From: JBGAJN01 sp044224905
Lineage (GTDB): Bacteria > Verrucomicrobiota > Verrucomicrobiia > Limisphaerales > JBGAJN01
Assembly (NCBI GenBank): GCA_044224905.1
Contig: JBGAJN010000002.1
Location: 1,736,001 to 1,800,000 of the forward strand
Reading direction: 5' to 3'
Length of the DNA stretch: 64,000 bases
The notes beneath the pieces are model-generated. The model was given only the letters and a program-made list of their open reading frames with translations. It did not search any database and was not told where the DNA came from. The position numbers and the translations under genes were made by a program. Every line of letters begins with the position of its first letter. Position 1 is the first letter of the stretch. Below, piece after piece: positions 56,201-61,659 of this stretch.

Positions 56201-59200
56201 TTCACGCCGACGGTTACTGGCGGTTTCACCAATGGTGTCTGGGCGGGCGATATTACGGTTCAAGCACCGGCCACTAACCTGGTGCTACGTGCCTCTGATG
56301 CCGAAGGCCATTCTGGCTCGGCCAATTCCATCGACGTTGCATTGTTGAACGACCTGTCGATTGCCATGTCGGCCTTGCCCGATCCTGCAGACGTGCGCAG
56401 CAACATCACCTACACCATCACGGTTTCGAATTCCGGACCAGCCACCGCGACGGGTGTTATGGTCAGCAACCCGTTGCCTGCGGAACTTTACTTCGTGTCG
56501 GCGGTCTCGACCGACGGCACGTGCGTGAACAATGGTGGAATCGTGACCTGTAACATCGGCTCACTACTGGGCGGTCAGGCGGCCACGATCACCCTCGTGA
56601 CCCAACCCAATAACGACGGCACGATCACGAACACGGCGACGGTCAGTCGCGCAGAATCGGAGTCGTTCCTTACCAACAACTCGGCGTCGGTGGCGACGCG
56701 GGTGTTGGTGCCGGGCAGCTTCCAGATCACAGCCCTGCTTGCAACTGGCGCAAGTGCGATCGAAGCTAATTTCTATACCGGCGACGACCGCGGTGGCTTG
56801 GTAGTATCTGCCTCGCAGGCGTTCCTGACCGGCGACAACTCCACCGCCCGTTTCAGTGCCTCCGACCTGACGGGCGGAGCGGCATTGGGGCGGTTGTTCG
56901 ATGCCATGGTCGGCGATCTTCAGAGCCAGAAAATATACACTTTGGCTAACGGGCCGATTGCCATCGGTAGTAGTGGAGGGACCGTCACGACCCTCGTGGA
57001 AATCGACGGCATTACCGGCCTGTTGAGTGGGAATGTGATCACTCTCTCTGCGCCGATCACGGTTACCAGCAGTGGTAACGTGGGCATCTTCTCCGGCTAC
57101 GGCATGGTAGCGATTCACAATGGCACCCGCGTTTATCGCATCGACTTACCTTCGGGAATCGTTACGGATTTGGGCGCGATGACGGTGCCGTCTCATCAGG
57201 GCACCGAAAGCTGGGCGTATTGGGGCGTGGCAGAAAATGTCAGTGGCGTGGTGAGTCTTGTTTACGGACGTAATTCGTCGACGATTTCGAGGAGCCGTGT
57301 GCCCGATGGATTGACCACGACCGTGGCAACGTTTAGCGGTAGTGGCCTCTCTGATTTGGCTTCCTTCAACGTCTCGGTCCCGCGCAACCGCTGGTATTAT
57401 CACTACGAGGGTAGCGGTCTGTTCCGCAGCGGCGATGAAACGTTGGGATATGCGGACGCGATCTTCTCGGTCGTCGGAGCCGGCATCTCGAACGATCTGG
57501 TGCTCGCCATGAGCGCGAATACGAATGCGGTTGGTGTTGGAGGAAACATTACCTACACCCTGACGGTGACAAACACCGGACCTGATACTGCGACCGGCGT
57601 GGCAATTAACAATCCTTTGCCTTTGGGCGCTTCGTTAATCGGGTCGTCCACCACAGCGGGAACGGTCGCCAACAGTAATGGCATGATCGTATGCAGCATC
57701 GGCAATCTGCCCGTCGGCTCAGATGTGGTTGTCACGCTAACTCTGTCTCCGTCTTACAGCGGTCAGATGACCAACGTCGCCACGGTGATCCGTGGTGAAC
57801 CGGATGGCTATCTGCGCAACAATCAAGCGGCAGTCGCGACCACGGTGTTCCCGCCGACGATGAACATGTCCGATGCATTTGTCGCGGAAGGCAACACGGG
57901 AACCAATACGATGAACTTCCTGGTGACGCTGTCTGCGCCGTCCACGCAGATCATCTCCGTTACTTACGAATCTTACGACGACACGGCAGTCGATGGAGAA
58001 GATTACCTTGGTGTCTTTGGAGCGCTGATCTTCAATCCTGGTGAAACCAACAAGTTCATTTCGATTCCAATACTCGGGGATACGTTGAACGAAATGGATG
58101 AAACATTTTATCTGGATCTCTATAATCCTACGAATGTGAATCTCGCGACATTTGAGCAGATCGGCACCATCGTTAATGACGATGCGGTGCCCGACATGAC
58201 GATCGCCGATGTTGAAATGGAAGAAGGGAACAAGGGGCTGAAGCTCTTCAACTTTGAGGTGACGCTTTCGGCTCCGAGCGGACAGACGATCACGGTCGAT
58301 TACAACACTTCTGATGGCGCGGCAACCAACGGGGTTGATTACTACGGGGCCAGTGGTCATCTGGTCTTCCTTCCGGGCGTGACGAACATGACGATTCCGG
58401 TCGCCGTGATCGGCAACGTAAAAGTGGAAGACTACAAGTACTTCTTCATTGATCTTTACAACACCGTCAATGCGACCAATTCGATAAATTATGCTGTCGG
58501 CTACATTTGGAACGACGACGGCTTCGATGGTCAGATCGATCACTTCACGTGGGCTCCGATCAATTCGCCTCAGGTGACGAGCAATGCGTTTGTCGTAGAG
58601 GTGACTGCGAAGGATTTCGCGAACAACACGCTGACCAACTATTCTGGACCGCTGAATTTCACCGGTTCGCTGGGTGGAGGAATCATTGATACGAACATGC
58701 TCGGCAACGTGGATTGGAGCAGTGGCAGCAGTGCCTACTACACATTCGGCTATTCGTTCACCCCTGCGACCAACTTGCTCGTTACCCATGTTCGCAGCTA
58801 CTTCGGCGTGAAGGTTTCGATCTGGACTGACACCGGCACGTTGGTCGCCAGCCAAAACGTCACAGGCACACCGGCTTCGTGGTCGGAAACACCTTTGTCC
58901 ACTCCAGTGACACTCCTCGCCGGCACGAAGTATCGGATCGGTTGCTTTACCGGTGCGGCACTCGCAGCTGCGGCTCTGGCGCCCGGCGGTATTTCTGGAG
59001 GCGACTTCTATTGGCGCAATGACGGCCCGACGAACTTCGGCTTCGGTGTCATTGATCAAGGTTATGAAGCGTTTGGGGACAACTTCCCGAACAGCACGGA
59101 TTCCCTGCAGTGGGTGTTGGTGGATCTCAAGTTCACGGTCGACGCTCGAGTTACCGTGCCGCTCGACGTGCAGTCGGGCAGCTTCTCGAATGGCATTTGG

Positions 59201-59539
59201 ACTGGCTTAATTGCGGTCAATGGCGTGGCCACCAACTTGGTGCTCGTGGCCGATGATGGCGACGGCCACGAAGGATCGAGCAGCAGCTTCGACGTATTGA
59301 CGGCACCCGTTGTGCCCGCTGTGGTGTCCGGCTTGATGATGGATGCTCTAGCCCCGGGCGTGTTGAAATTGCAGGTGACCGGCGGAGCCAGCGGAAACTG
59401 CGTGATCGAAACTTCGGAAGACATGATCCACTGGACGCCGATGTGCACCAACAATCTCGCTGCCGGCGAGTTTATCGTGGTCGATCCGAACGCCAATTCG
59501 CTCAACCATTGCTTCTACCGCGTGAGAACCGTCAAGTAG
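44294..59539 (+). CDS. giant secreted multidomain protein (Ig-like, TSP3, carboxypeptidase-regulatory-like, Calx-beta, DUF4082-like, DUF11)
   Basis: A single open frame of 5081 residues. A signal peptide lies at 34-53 (MLLLALLSLCVWMATGTALMA). Then come a Big2-like Ig domain (131-221), calcium-binding thrombospondin type 3 repeats DxDGDGIPD (221-336), carboxypeptidase-regulatory-like beta-sandwiches (341-1025 and 1317-1755), and between them an unrecognised beta-rich domain (1026-1316). From 1756 to about 5000, Calx-beta (7), DUF4082-like (5) and DUF11 (6) units alternate, broken by a ThuA/GATase-like insert (3211-3423) and a propeller-like insert (4140-4396). The C-terminal 78 residues (IETSEDMIHW, then FYRV) are a module common on verrucomicrobial exported proteins. 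Calcium binding and an adhesin or matrix role are inferred. ATG 44294 overlaps the preceding stop and precedes the signal peptide by 33 codons. Confidence 0.88.
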   Translation: MKRQRDIFGPGCPAGGARLNPCKAVGAEKRRFPMLLLALLSLCVWMATGTALMAQLDDTCTVTMLNRTVQVNANGTFSIPNVPVDAGLFRVRATCVRNGVTIVGQSAYVELVPNGSTPIPPIQLGFSDPVPVSIKILSSKTSFKTKGETTLLLAIATMPDGSMKDLSHLSDGTTWSSSNPRIATVDTNGTVTALARGQAIVQARNEGVIATTVINVLIPNDADGDGIPDEYEIAHGMNPNDPSDAAKDFDADGLTNLQEYNLGTNPRLADTDGDGIPDGQEVALSTNPLKADTDGDGLNDGDELKRGLNPLLADSDGDGIPDGLELQLGLNPLVADATTSVQGRVVDATNGAPVSGASIVLFNVLTTTTDGTGFFSVRRVPAGIGNIIAGAQIIRASQVFDGESPAVSPVINGLTDVGTIQVKLNSGNVIGVVTDPFSHPVAGAQVTVTSSNSVRVVNADNLGRYRVGNMTAGPLLVTVRDFKTGLRGYNTGTLGLNQSVSINVALGPYGSVVGSIYDQDGTTPVGSGVLVAMSGSSSQNASTDVLGRYRFEFVPLGNFTEDCSDGAGNHGRTAGNISASAQVFVADISYLGAGRITGVIRDGALNPVSNATVNFSSSSVFGGSGVTTSDAFGRYTFSNVFVGPYNLSAQAPVARLGGVASGLLEQEGQTVTNDIVLTSSGTITGTVFRADGTTPVTNVTVNLSLGLRATTDSLGQYSFTFVPLGSYSIDVTDPATGDRGRAGTSIVSQDQIRTVNINLNGLGSVAVTVVDGGNVPVTGAQVSLTSQTQFGGTQTGISQLGGAVNFPSVLAGSFSVSAYDPSTGLSGSTNGGVAAGGGTGVTVRLQPAGSVLGTLFAAGGVTPIPNYTVYVSGPVYRQKSTGNDGTFRFDILPTGTYSLRAVDSFGNLRASVNGVVVSSHGQLVTQNLVLVGIGTVAGIVRSPESNGVPNLSVVLASQNATFGGTFYARTDINGGYSIGDVPVGAFSVSASGQVAQTNYFGSTNGLVQVNGEVVTANIQLQANLIPLNPGGGSGSPSYTLFDANNFAYNIRGDGTIQDGTENVFLGDSLLNHGAGILDLVVGGNTNRFLGQGFASSLQGGRELSIFQPGVGGLDVTRRIFVPTNGYFARYLEVVSNPSANPITFQLRLNSNLRFISRVINRNTINFEPRIISTSSGDTTLEGPTSLTPDRWVVLDDDTDSDPFIVGNNIPAVADVFDGTNGVIGAGLASYAINFSNLYGKVVQVWTNITVQPGSNVAIMHFVSEQTTRAAALASAQRLVQLPPETLIGMSAADRAAVRNFLVPSNGVSTITPLPELTGSINGRVLAGNGTNTIGNAPVTFQSTNILFGRTFSTTANAGGLFQFDGFLNNSGSSMPIPVDGFRLLAVNPLTGLESPNTAGSFAVGTNVTTRNVIFPDNGVLVGTVRRHNGVVVSGGLVTVSGTPLLNDLSLGIAVDGTFGVAGLPSDTYTLVATVPTAQGSSLSGSTSAPILGAQTTTADITIQPTGTLVGTVRRQNNSVVVALQVQLRGSNGLTRATTTDTGGRFTFVDVPTGAVTLEAFESFSNTAARNQATVFTDLTTTNNLTLSSGGTVVGVVTKAGVSVVGAQVSLTSSNGVVNTTTGADGSYRFDLVPLGNVTVVAVDSVSTFRGRNSGNLAVSGQTLTLNVGVVASGMISGTVYRPNGATPVAGATVSLSPLALSTTTDGSGHYSFDFIPLNTYTVSATEPVKGESGSISAQVASNLQNVTADVVLRPRISIDDVSVTEGNVGTTNAVFSVKLSSASVLTVAVNYFTANSSAAAGSDYQSKSGSLIFSPGVTNLPLSIVVNGDTTTEPDEDFMVVLSAPSNATLSKSQGTGIIFNDDGFPGKIDHFDWAPIASPQFVLTPFAVTITAKDFFGTTVSNFSGPVTLAGLNGGGASTNTVLGDEAAAFSGTGDYTLGYAITPTTNMVVTHVRHYSGTKVSIWDNTGTLVVAQAVSGLAGTWSETALPSSVTLLAGTTYRVAFYTAGGTYYYRNNRPATFPTGTIANGYYFATGDGFPATFSAGGSTAWMVDLRYTVGADLSVAVLPTASGTFSNGVWSGDLTVQASATNFVLRALDNDGHIGNANGIAVLYQNDIGVLISDSPEPVGSGALLTYVTSVTNSGPVNATNVVVTNFLPASVSIVSAAASQGTVATNGRTITGTLGVLPPNVIATLTVTVTPTAAGLITNIAGVTRSGVDPYPNNNTAVAVTTVLLPTLSVTDTNVTEGNVGTQNAVFSVNLSYPSSQTVQVNFASSNGTAIAGLDYVSTNGTLTFTPGQTNKTITVRIISDTTFEPNESFFVNLSAAVNATISDGQGTGTIVNDDGLSGFVDHFEWTTIPSPQYANVAFPVTVAAKDAFGSTVSNFSGTVALSAVVGGGLASNNILSNMVGSFSGSGTFTLGYSFTPNTNITVTHVRHYSGSKVSIWTDTGVLLRSQNVVSTPGTWLETALATPITLTNGIRYRIAAYTGGGSYYYRFDGSSTFANGTIDQSYQTSGDNFPGSSDGVRWWLVDLRYTTGSEAPLGISLATSGSFSNGVWSGDLTTLSSGSNAVLRANDGDGHSGGSEPFLILYRDDISLTVLDAPDPVAVGGSLSYILNVSNTGPSVATSVVVTNFLPANVSLQGTTVPSDPPGITVNSVGRTVTFGIPTVPAGTNIALGISVSTLTSGLLTNIAGVTRAEADANLSNNLVSTVTTVLLPTLSITGTNVTEGNVGTRDAIFNVALSFPSSQTITVGFGTSNGTAAAGLDYFQTNGVLTFTPGQTNRTITVRVIGDIAVELNENYFVTLSNAVNASIASAQASGLIINDDGALGFVDHFDWAPIPNQQFVGVPFPVTVTAKDIVGDTVTGFTGPVTLTGSTGGTAVTNKILGDLVNSSSSSGTYTLGYSFTPSTNISVTHVRSYWGTKVSVWTDAGSLVFSQPVSSVNGTWVETLLPSPVTLLAGVRYRVGAYTGGGSFYYRSDGITNFPNGSIDQGYEVSGDAFPANSDGQRWWFVDLKYTVDSSVSAPITPTVSGTFSNGVWMGNVTVQTLSSNLTLRANDGDGHGGAANPFAVLVQNDIAVTATASLEPADVRSNLTYVVIVTNSGPLSASGVVISNTLPGGVNLISLTSSTGTITTNGGLVTCNVGTMASGQAETLTIVVKPVVDGVFITNLTTVGRSDADGFAGNNSFALVSRVRSFLGGVGGGNIAILTAEGSAAWNTDVRNKILATGLFTGVDVISVSSFGSTPTLAQLQQYSAVLTFSDGSYGDPTGLGNALADYSDAGGGVVVGTFAFGSGIAIGGRLQTGGYLPLTIASQTSGTATLVKDDASHPILEGVNNFNGGSSSYRNTSSLTSGSTLVAHWSSGQPLIAVKQLTTGRVVGMNFFPPSSDVRSDFWVASTDGARLMANSLAFAAGGVGIVPDDIAVSVTDSPDPVALGGTVTYTVTVTNSGPSAAAGVTVTNFIPATANLISFSASQGNATNIGNQVRGDLGTIPGGSNATLTVQVAALSTGVMTNVAAIGRAEPDGYLKNNQASTVSTVVMPSIYISDTSVNEGDSGTTNAIFTVSLSLPSPSTVSVAYNTGNSSATPEVDYLSTNGVIVFAPGETNKTVAVSVVGDTTYEANEQFVVFLFSSTNATISDSIGTGTIVNDDPLPLLNISGGSVVEGNSGTNTITFNVTLSAPSGLSATVNYSTADDTAQSGSDYLAKSGSLTLLAGQTNASFTVTVLGDVSIELDETFFVNIFSPGNASINVSQAVGTILNDDGFAGQIDHFDWSLIPSPQIVGQSFPVSITAKDAGGLTLSSFTGPINLSSVAGGGLITNTILSNVPPTSSSSGTYTMGFTFTPNTNITVTHVRHIFGTKVSIWTDAGVLVASQPVISTPGVWAETALPVPVQLTAGVRYRVGAYSAGGTYYYLSSPPATFTSGVLHEGVYSSGDTFPTSLVGSGTAYMADIRYTIGSQMLVPFTPTVTGGFTNGVWAGDITVQAPATNLVLRASDAEGHSGSANSIDVALLNDLSIAMSALPDPADVRSNITYTITVSNSGPATATGVMVSNPLPAELYFVSAVSTDGTCVNNGGIVTCNIGSLLGGQAATITLVTQPNNDGTITNTATVSRAESESFLTNNSASVATRVLVPGSFQITALLATGASAIEANFYTGDDRGGLVVSASQAFLTGDNSTARFSASDLTGGAALGRLFDAMVGDLQSQKIYTLANGPIAIGSSGGTVTTLVEIDGITGLLSGNVITLSAPITVTSSGNVGIFSGYGMVAIHNGTRVYRIDLPSGIVTDLGAMTVPSHQGTESWAYWGVAENVSGVVSLVYGRNSSTISRSRVPDGLTTTVATFSGSGLSDLASFNVSVPRNRWYYHYEGSGLFRSGDETLGYADAIFSVVGAGISNDLVLAMSANTNAVGVGGNITYTLTVTNTGPDTATGVAINNPLPLGASLIGSSTTAGTVANSNGMIVCSIGNLPVGSDVVVTLTLSPSYSGQMTNVATVIRGEPDGYLRNNQAAVATTVFPPTMNMSDAFVAEGNTGTNTMNFLVTLSAPSTQIISVTYESYDDTAVDGEDYLGVFGALIFNPGETNKFISIPILGDTLNEMDETFYLDLYNPTNVNLATFEQIGTIVNDDAVPDMTIADVEMEEGNKGLKLFNFEVTLSAPSGQTITVDYNTSDGAATNGVDYYGASGHLVFLPGVTNMTIPVAVIGNVKVEDYKYFFIDLYNTVNATNSINYAVGYIWNDDGFDGQIDHFTWAPINSPQVTSNAFVVEVTAKDFANNTLTNYSGPLNFTGSLGGGIIDTNMLGNVDWSSGSSAYYTFGYSFTPATNLLVTHVRSYFGVKVSIWTDTGTLVASQNVTGTPASWSETPLSTPVTLLAGTKYRIGCFTGAALAAAALAPGGISGGDFYWRNDGPTNFGFGVIDQGYEAFGDNFPNSTDSLQWVLVDLKFTVDARVTVPLDVQSGSFSNGIWTGLIAVNGVATNLVLVADDGDGHEGSSSSFDVLTAPVVPAVVSGLMMDALAPGVLKLQVTGGASGNCVIETSEDMIHWTPMCTNNLAAGEFIVVDPNANSLNHCFYRVRTVK
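44956..45300 (+). repeat. thrombospondin type 3 calcium-binding repeat array inside the giant gene
   Basis: Five DGDGxxD-type loops occur about every 25-35 residues (DADGDGIPDEYE, DFDADGLTNLQE, DTDGDGIPDGQE, DTDGDGLNDGDE, DSDGDGIPDGLE). This is the classic Asp-rich calcium ladder that stiffens surface proteins. The DNA repeats are GATACCGATGGCGACGG-like. Confidence 0.85.
49556..59300 (+). repeat. tandem Calx-beta / DUF4082-like / DUF11 super-modules of the giant gene
   Basis: The C-terminal two thirds of the giant gene are built from repeated units. Calx-beta domains (xVTEGNxGTxNAxFxV) start near 49559, 51010, 52460, 54946, 55276, 57856 and 58198. DUF4082-like domains (DHFxW, then VTHVRxYxGxKVSIW) start near 49895, 51346, 52798, 55612 and 58533. 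DUF11 domains start near 50640, 52080, 53535, 54570, 56345 and 57490. The first three copies of the triplet repeat with a period of about 1.45 kb. The frame stays open throughout. Confidence 0.8.
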
Positions 59540-59584
59540 CGGGAACTTGATGGAAATTTCTCGGTACTTTAAAAGTGCCGACTG

Positions 59585-59621
59585 CGAACTGCGACTTCTT
59601 CGGGAGTCGCAGTTCGTTTTT
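59585..59621 (+). terminator. rho-independent terminator after the giant gene
   Basis: A perfect 12-bp stem (CGAACTGCGACT pairing with AGTCGCAGTTCG) with an 8-nt loop is followed by TTTTT. It lies 45 bp after the stop and closes the surface-protein operon. Confidence 0.9.
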
Positions 59622-59768
59622 CAGTCCGTGGAAAGAACTGCAATACTAGGAAGGAGTCCGAACCGGAGTTTGGAAATTGTCCGCCTGCGGAATCGCGCCG
59701 AGTGCGCGAGATCGTTCTCGTTAATATGTCTCAGAGACGAGACCAGCCACTTGGGCGGGGCTTGGGGT

Positions 59769-59975
59769 TTACTTCTTTCCGCCTTTGCGGCTGATGGAAA
59801 GAATGCTTGCTCCGTGCGTGACGATACCGCTGCCACCGATGATCACACGACGCACAGGCAGGCCAGTCTTGGGGTCTGTTTTCAGCGGCGCATCGCTCAT
59901 TCGCTGCTCGACTTCGAAACGCCGCGGTTTTGCATTCGGATTTTTTGGAATCGTTTCGTAAACGTAGATGGCCAT
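59769..59975 (-). CDS. FmdB-like small protein lacking the zinc-ribbon cysteines
   Basis: A 68-residue protein. It follows the layout of FmdB-family putative regulators (start MxIYxYE, central FEVxQxMSDxPL, then VRRVIxGGSGI), but contains no cysteine at all. The Cys-x2-Cys pairs expected at about positions 9-12 and 34-37 are replaced by a Pro/Asn/Lys-rich stretch and by KTDPKTGL. Zinc binding is therefore excluded. It ends in a basic RKGGKK. Function is unknown; FmdB itself is poorly defined. It stands alone on the minus strand. The regions 59622-59768 and 59976-60158 show nothing else. Confidence 0.65.
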   Translation of the reverse strand: MAIYVYETIPKNPNAKPRRFEVEQRMSDAPLKTDPKTGLPVRRVIIGGSGIVTHGASILSISRKGGKK

Positions 59976-60158
59976 AGCGAGTGCGTTTGTATTGTGGCGA
60001 AATACTAGTTCGTTGGATGAGCGGCGGAAGAGAAATCTTTAGGAAATCCCGGCGCCTTGTTTCGCAATTTGTCATCGACGAAAAGAGCCGTCTGGGGTGG
60101 CGTAAAAACCGAAAGTTTTTTAACTTTTTCTCAATTTCAGGCGTCTTAGGATACAGCT

Positions 60159-60875
60159 ATGGCCAAGAGCACAGGTGAAATCGGATACAAAATCTGGGCG
60201 GTCGATGATGTTGTCTATGGTCCGGTAGAGCTTCCCGCGTTGATCAGTTGGGTGCAGGAGGAACGCGTCACCGCGGACACGTGGGTTTTCTCCTTGGCCG
60301 ATGACCGCTGGCGCCGTGCGCGCGATATCACCGAGCTGAAAATCGTCTTCAAACGAAGGGCCGCCGCCGGGGCACCTGAGTCCGATACTTCGATGACGGG
60401 TGGAGTGAAGACCGGCGCGATGCGCCGCGTGAAGATCTTCGCTGAAATGTCCGAGGAGCAGTTGGCTGCGCTGATCAACTTTGTTGAGCCGCAAACGATT
60501 CGTCAGTGGGCCGTGATTGTGAAGCAGGGTGACCCGGGCGACGCGATGTTTCTTTTGCTCGATGGCGAAGTTCGCGTGCGTTTGATGATCTCAGGCAAGG
60601 AAACCACACTGACTACTTTGGGGCCCGGTGAATTCTTCGGGGAGATTTCGTTGTTCGATGACGGCCCGCGTTCGGCGGATATCGTGGCGAATCGAGAGTG
60701 CCTCGTGTTGAAAATTACCGTGGACAAGTTCCATAAGCTGGCGAGCGAGCATCCCGATCTGGCCACCCCAATGTTGTTGGCGATTGGCAAGACGTTAACG
60801 GCGCGCATTCGGGCGGACAACAAGCGCTACCGCGATCAGGTCAACTTCGCACGAGCCGCCGGTGCGCCGGCGTAG
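60159..60875 (+). CDS. GYF-like domain fused to a cyclic nucleotide-binding domain
   Basis: A 238-residue cytoplasmic protein. Residues 5-60 resemble the GYF_2 fold (YKIWAVDDVVYGPVELPAL, then ADTWVFSLADDRWRRA), a small module that in other PVC proteins is usually N-terminal to signalling domains. Residues 90-205 are a cNMP-binding barrel with VKQGDPGDAMFLLLDGEVRVR and the phosphate-binding cassette GEFFGEISLFDDGPRSAD. There is no DNA-binding domain, so it probably acts through protein contacts. It is distinct from the other cNMP-binding protein at 32851, which lacks the GYF part. It is convergent with coaB, 11 bp apart. Confidence 0.8.
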   Translation: MAKSTGEIGYKIWAVDDVVYGPVELPALISWVQEERVTADTWVFSLADDRWRRARDITELKIVFKRRAAAGAPESDTSMTGGVKTGAMRRVKIFAEMSEEQLAALINFVEPQTIRQWAVIVKQGDPGDAMFLLLDGEVRVRLMISGKETTLTTLGPGEFFGEISLFDDGPRSADIVANRECLVLKITVDKFHKLASEHPDLATPMLLAIGKTLTARIRADNKRYRDQVNFARAAGAPA

Positions 60876-60886
60876 CGAGCCGAGCC

Positions 60887-61552
60887 TCACTGCGGCCTGC
60901 CGCGGGTCACCATAAGGTTCTCCAAAGCCGCGTAGAGTTCATTGGTGTCGCTGAAGTGCGCGATCGTTTCCGCTTGGGTGACCAGTCCGAAACCGTGTCC
61001 GTACGCTTTTCCGTTGGCGACGCACCCGTCGGTCTGGCAGTCGACCAGTTGTTGGCGAGCTTTTCCCACGACGCTCGTGCGATCTCCGTCCACTTCATAC
61101 TTCCAGCCTACGAGGCACGAATTCGGATAAACAGCCCGCAGGCCGGCCAGGATTTTTGGCGTCGGGACCAATTCGGCCATCAACGTGCCCGCGCGAGTGG
61201 AGAGCTTGCCGCCCGTGAGTTCGCGCAATTCGCCGGACTCGTTGCGCTCCCAGACTTTGCCGAATTTGAAGTCGCTCACCGCAGCAGCGTGGAATACGGC
61301 ATCGGTCTTCGTCGCTGCCAGAGCGTGCAAACGGTCTCTCAGATCGGTCGTCGTGGTATAGGTGGTGACGGTGCGCGTGTGGACTGGTTCGCGGTGAATC
61401 GCGTAATAGCCCATGAGCAAAGTGACCTGATGGCCGCGCTCGGTCAGGTAGTTGGCGAGCTGAGTGCCGAGCTTGCCCGTGGAAAAATTGGTCAACCGCC
61501 TTACGTCATCGAGCGATTCGTACGTCGGTCCGGCAGTGACGATGCAATTCAT
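60887..61552 (-). CDS. coaB: stand-alone phosphopantothenate-cysteine ligase domain protein (CoaB-like)
   Basis: A 221-residue protein that corresponds to the C-terminal, CoaB half of the usual Dfp/CoaBC fusion. It would join phosphopantothenate and cysteine in coenzyme A synthesis. The start IVTAGPTYESLDDVRRLTN followed by FSTGKLG is the CoaB nucleotide motif. AAAVSDFKFG corresponds to the conserved catalytic Ala-Ala-Val-x-Asp block, and GWKYEVDGD and ANGKAYGHGFGL lie near the C-terminus. The flavoprotein CoaC half is not present, so it must be encoded elsewhere, as in other bacteria with split genes. It is divergent from the Hsp70 gene, 107 bp apart. Confidence 0.82.
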   Translation of the reverse strand: MNCIVTAGPTYESLDDVRRLTNFSTGKLGTQLANYLTERGHQVTLLMGYYAIHREPVHTRTVTTYTTTTDLRDRLHALAATKTDAVFHAAAVSDFKFGKVWERNESGELRELTGGKLSTRAGTLMAELVPTPKILAGLRAVYPNSCLVGWKYEVDGDRTSVVGKARQQLVDCQTDGCVANGKAYGHGFGLVTQAETIAHFSDTNELYAALENLMVTRGRPQ

Positions 61553-61659
61553 TCTGTCCCCAAAATAGCTGGCGAGCGATTGACTGTCGACGCTGGGTAA
61601 CTAAGTGACTTCGTGATTTGGATTTATCGCGCGCTCACCTTTGTGGCACGCTCGGCGTG

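Noticed and set aside
57737..59059. 440-residue minus-strand open frame
   Set aside because: It is antisense to Calx-beta and DUF4082-like repeats of the giant gene. Similar minus-strand frames recur under each repeat copy.
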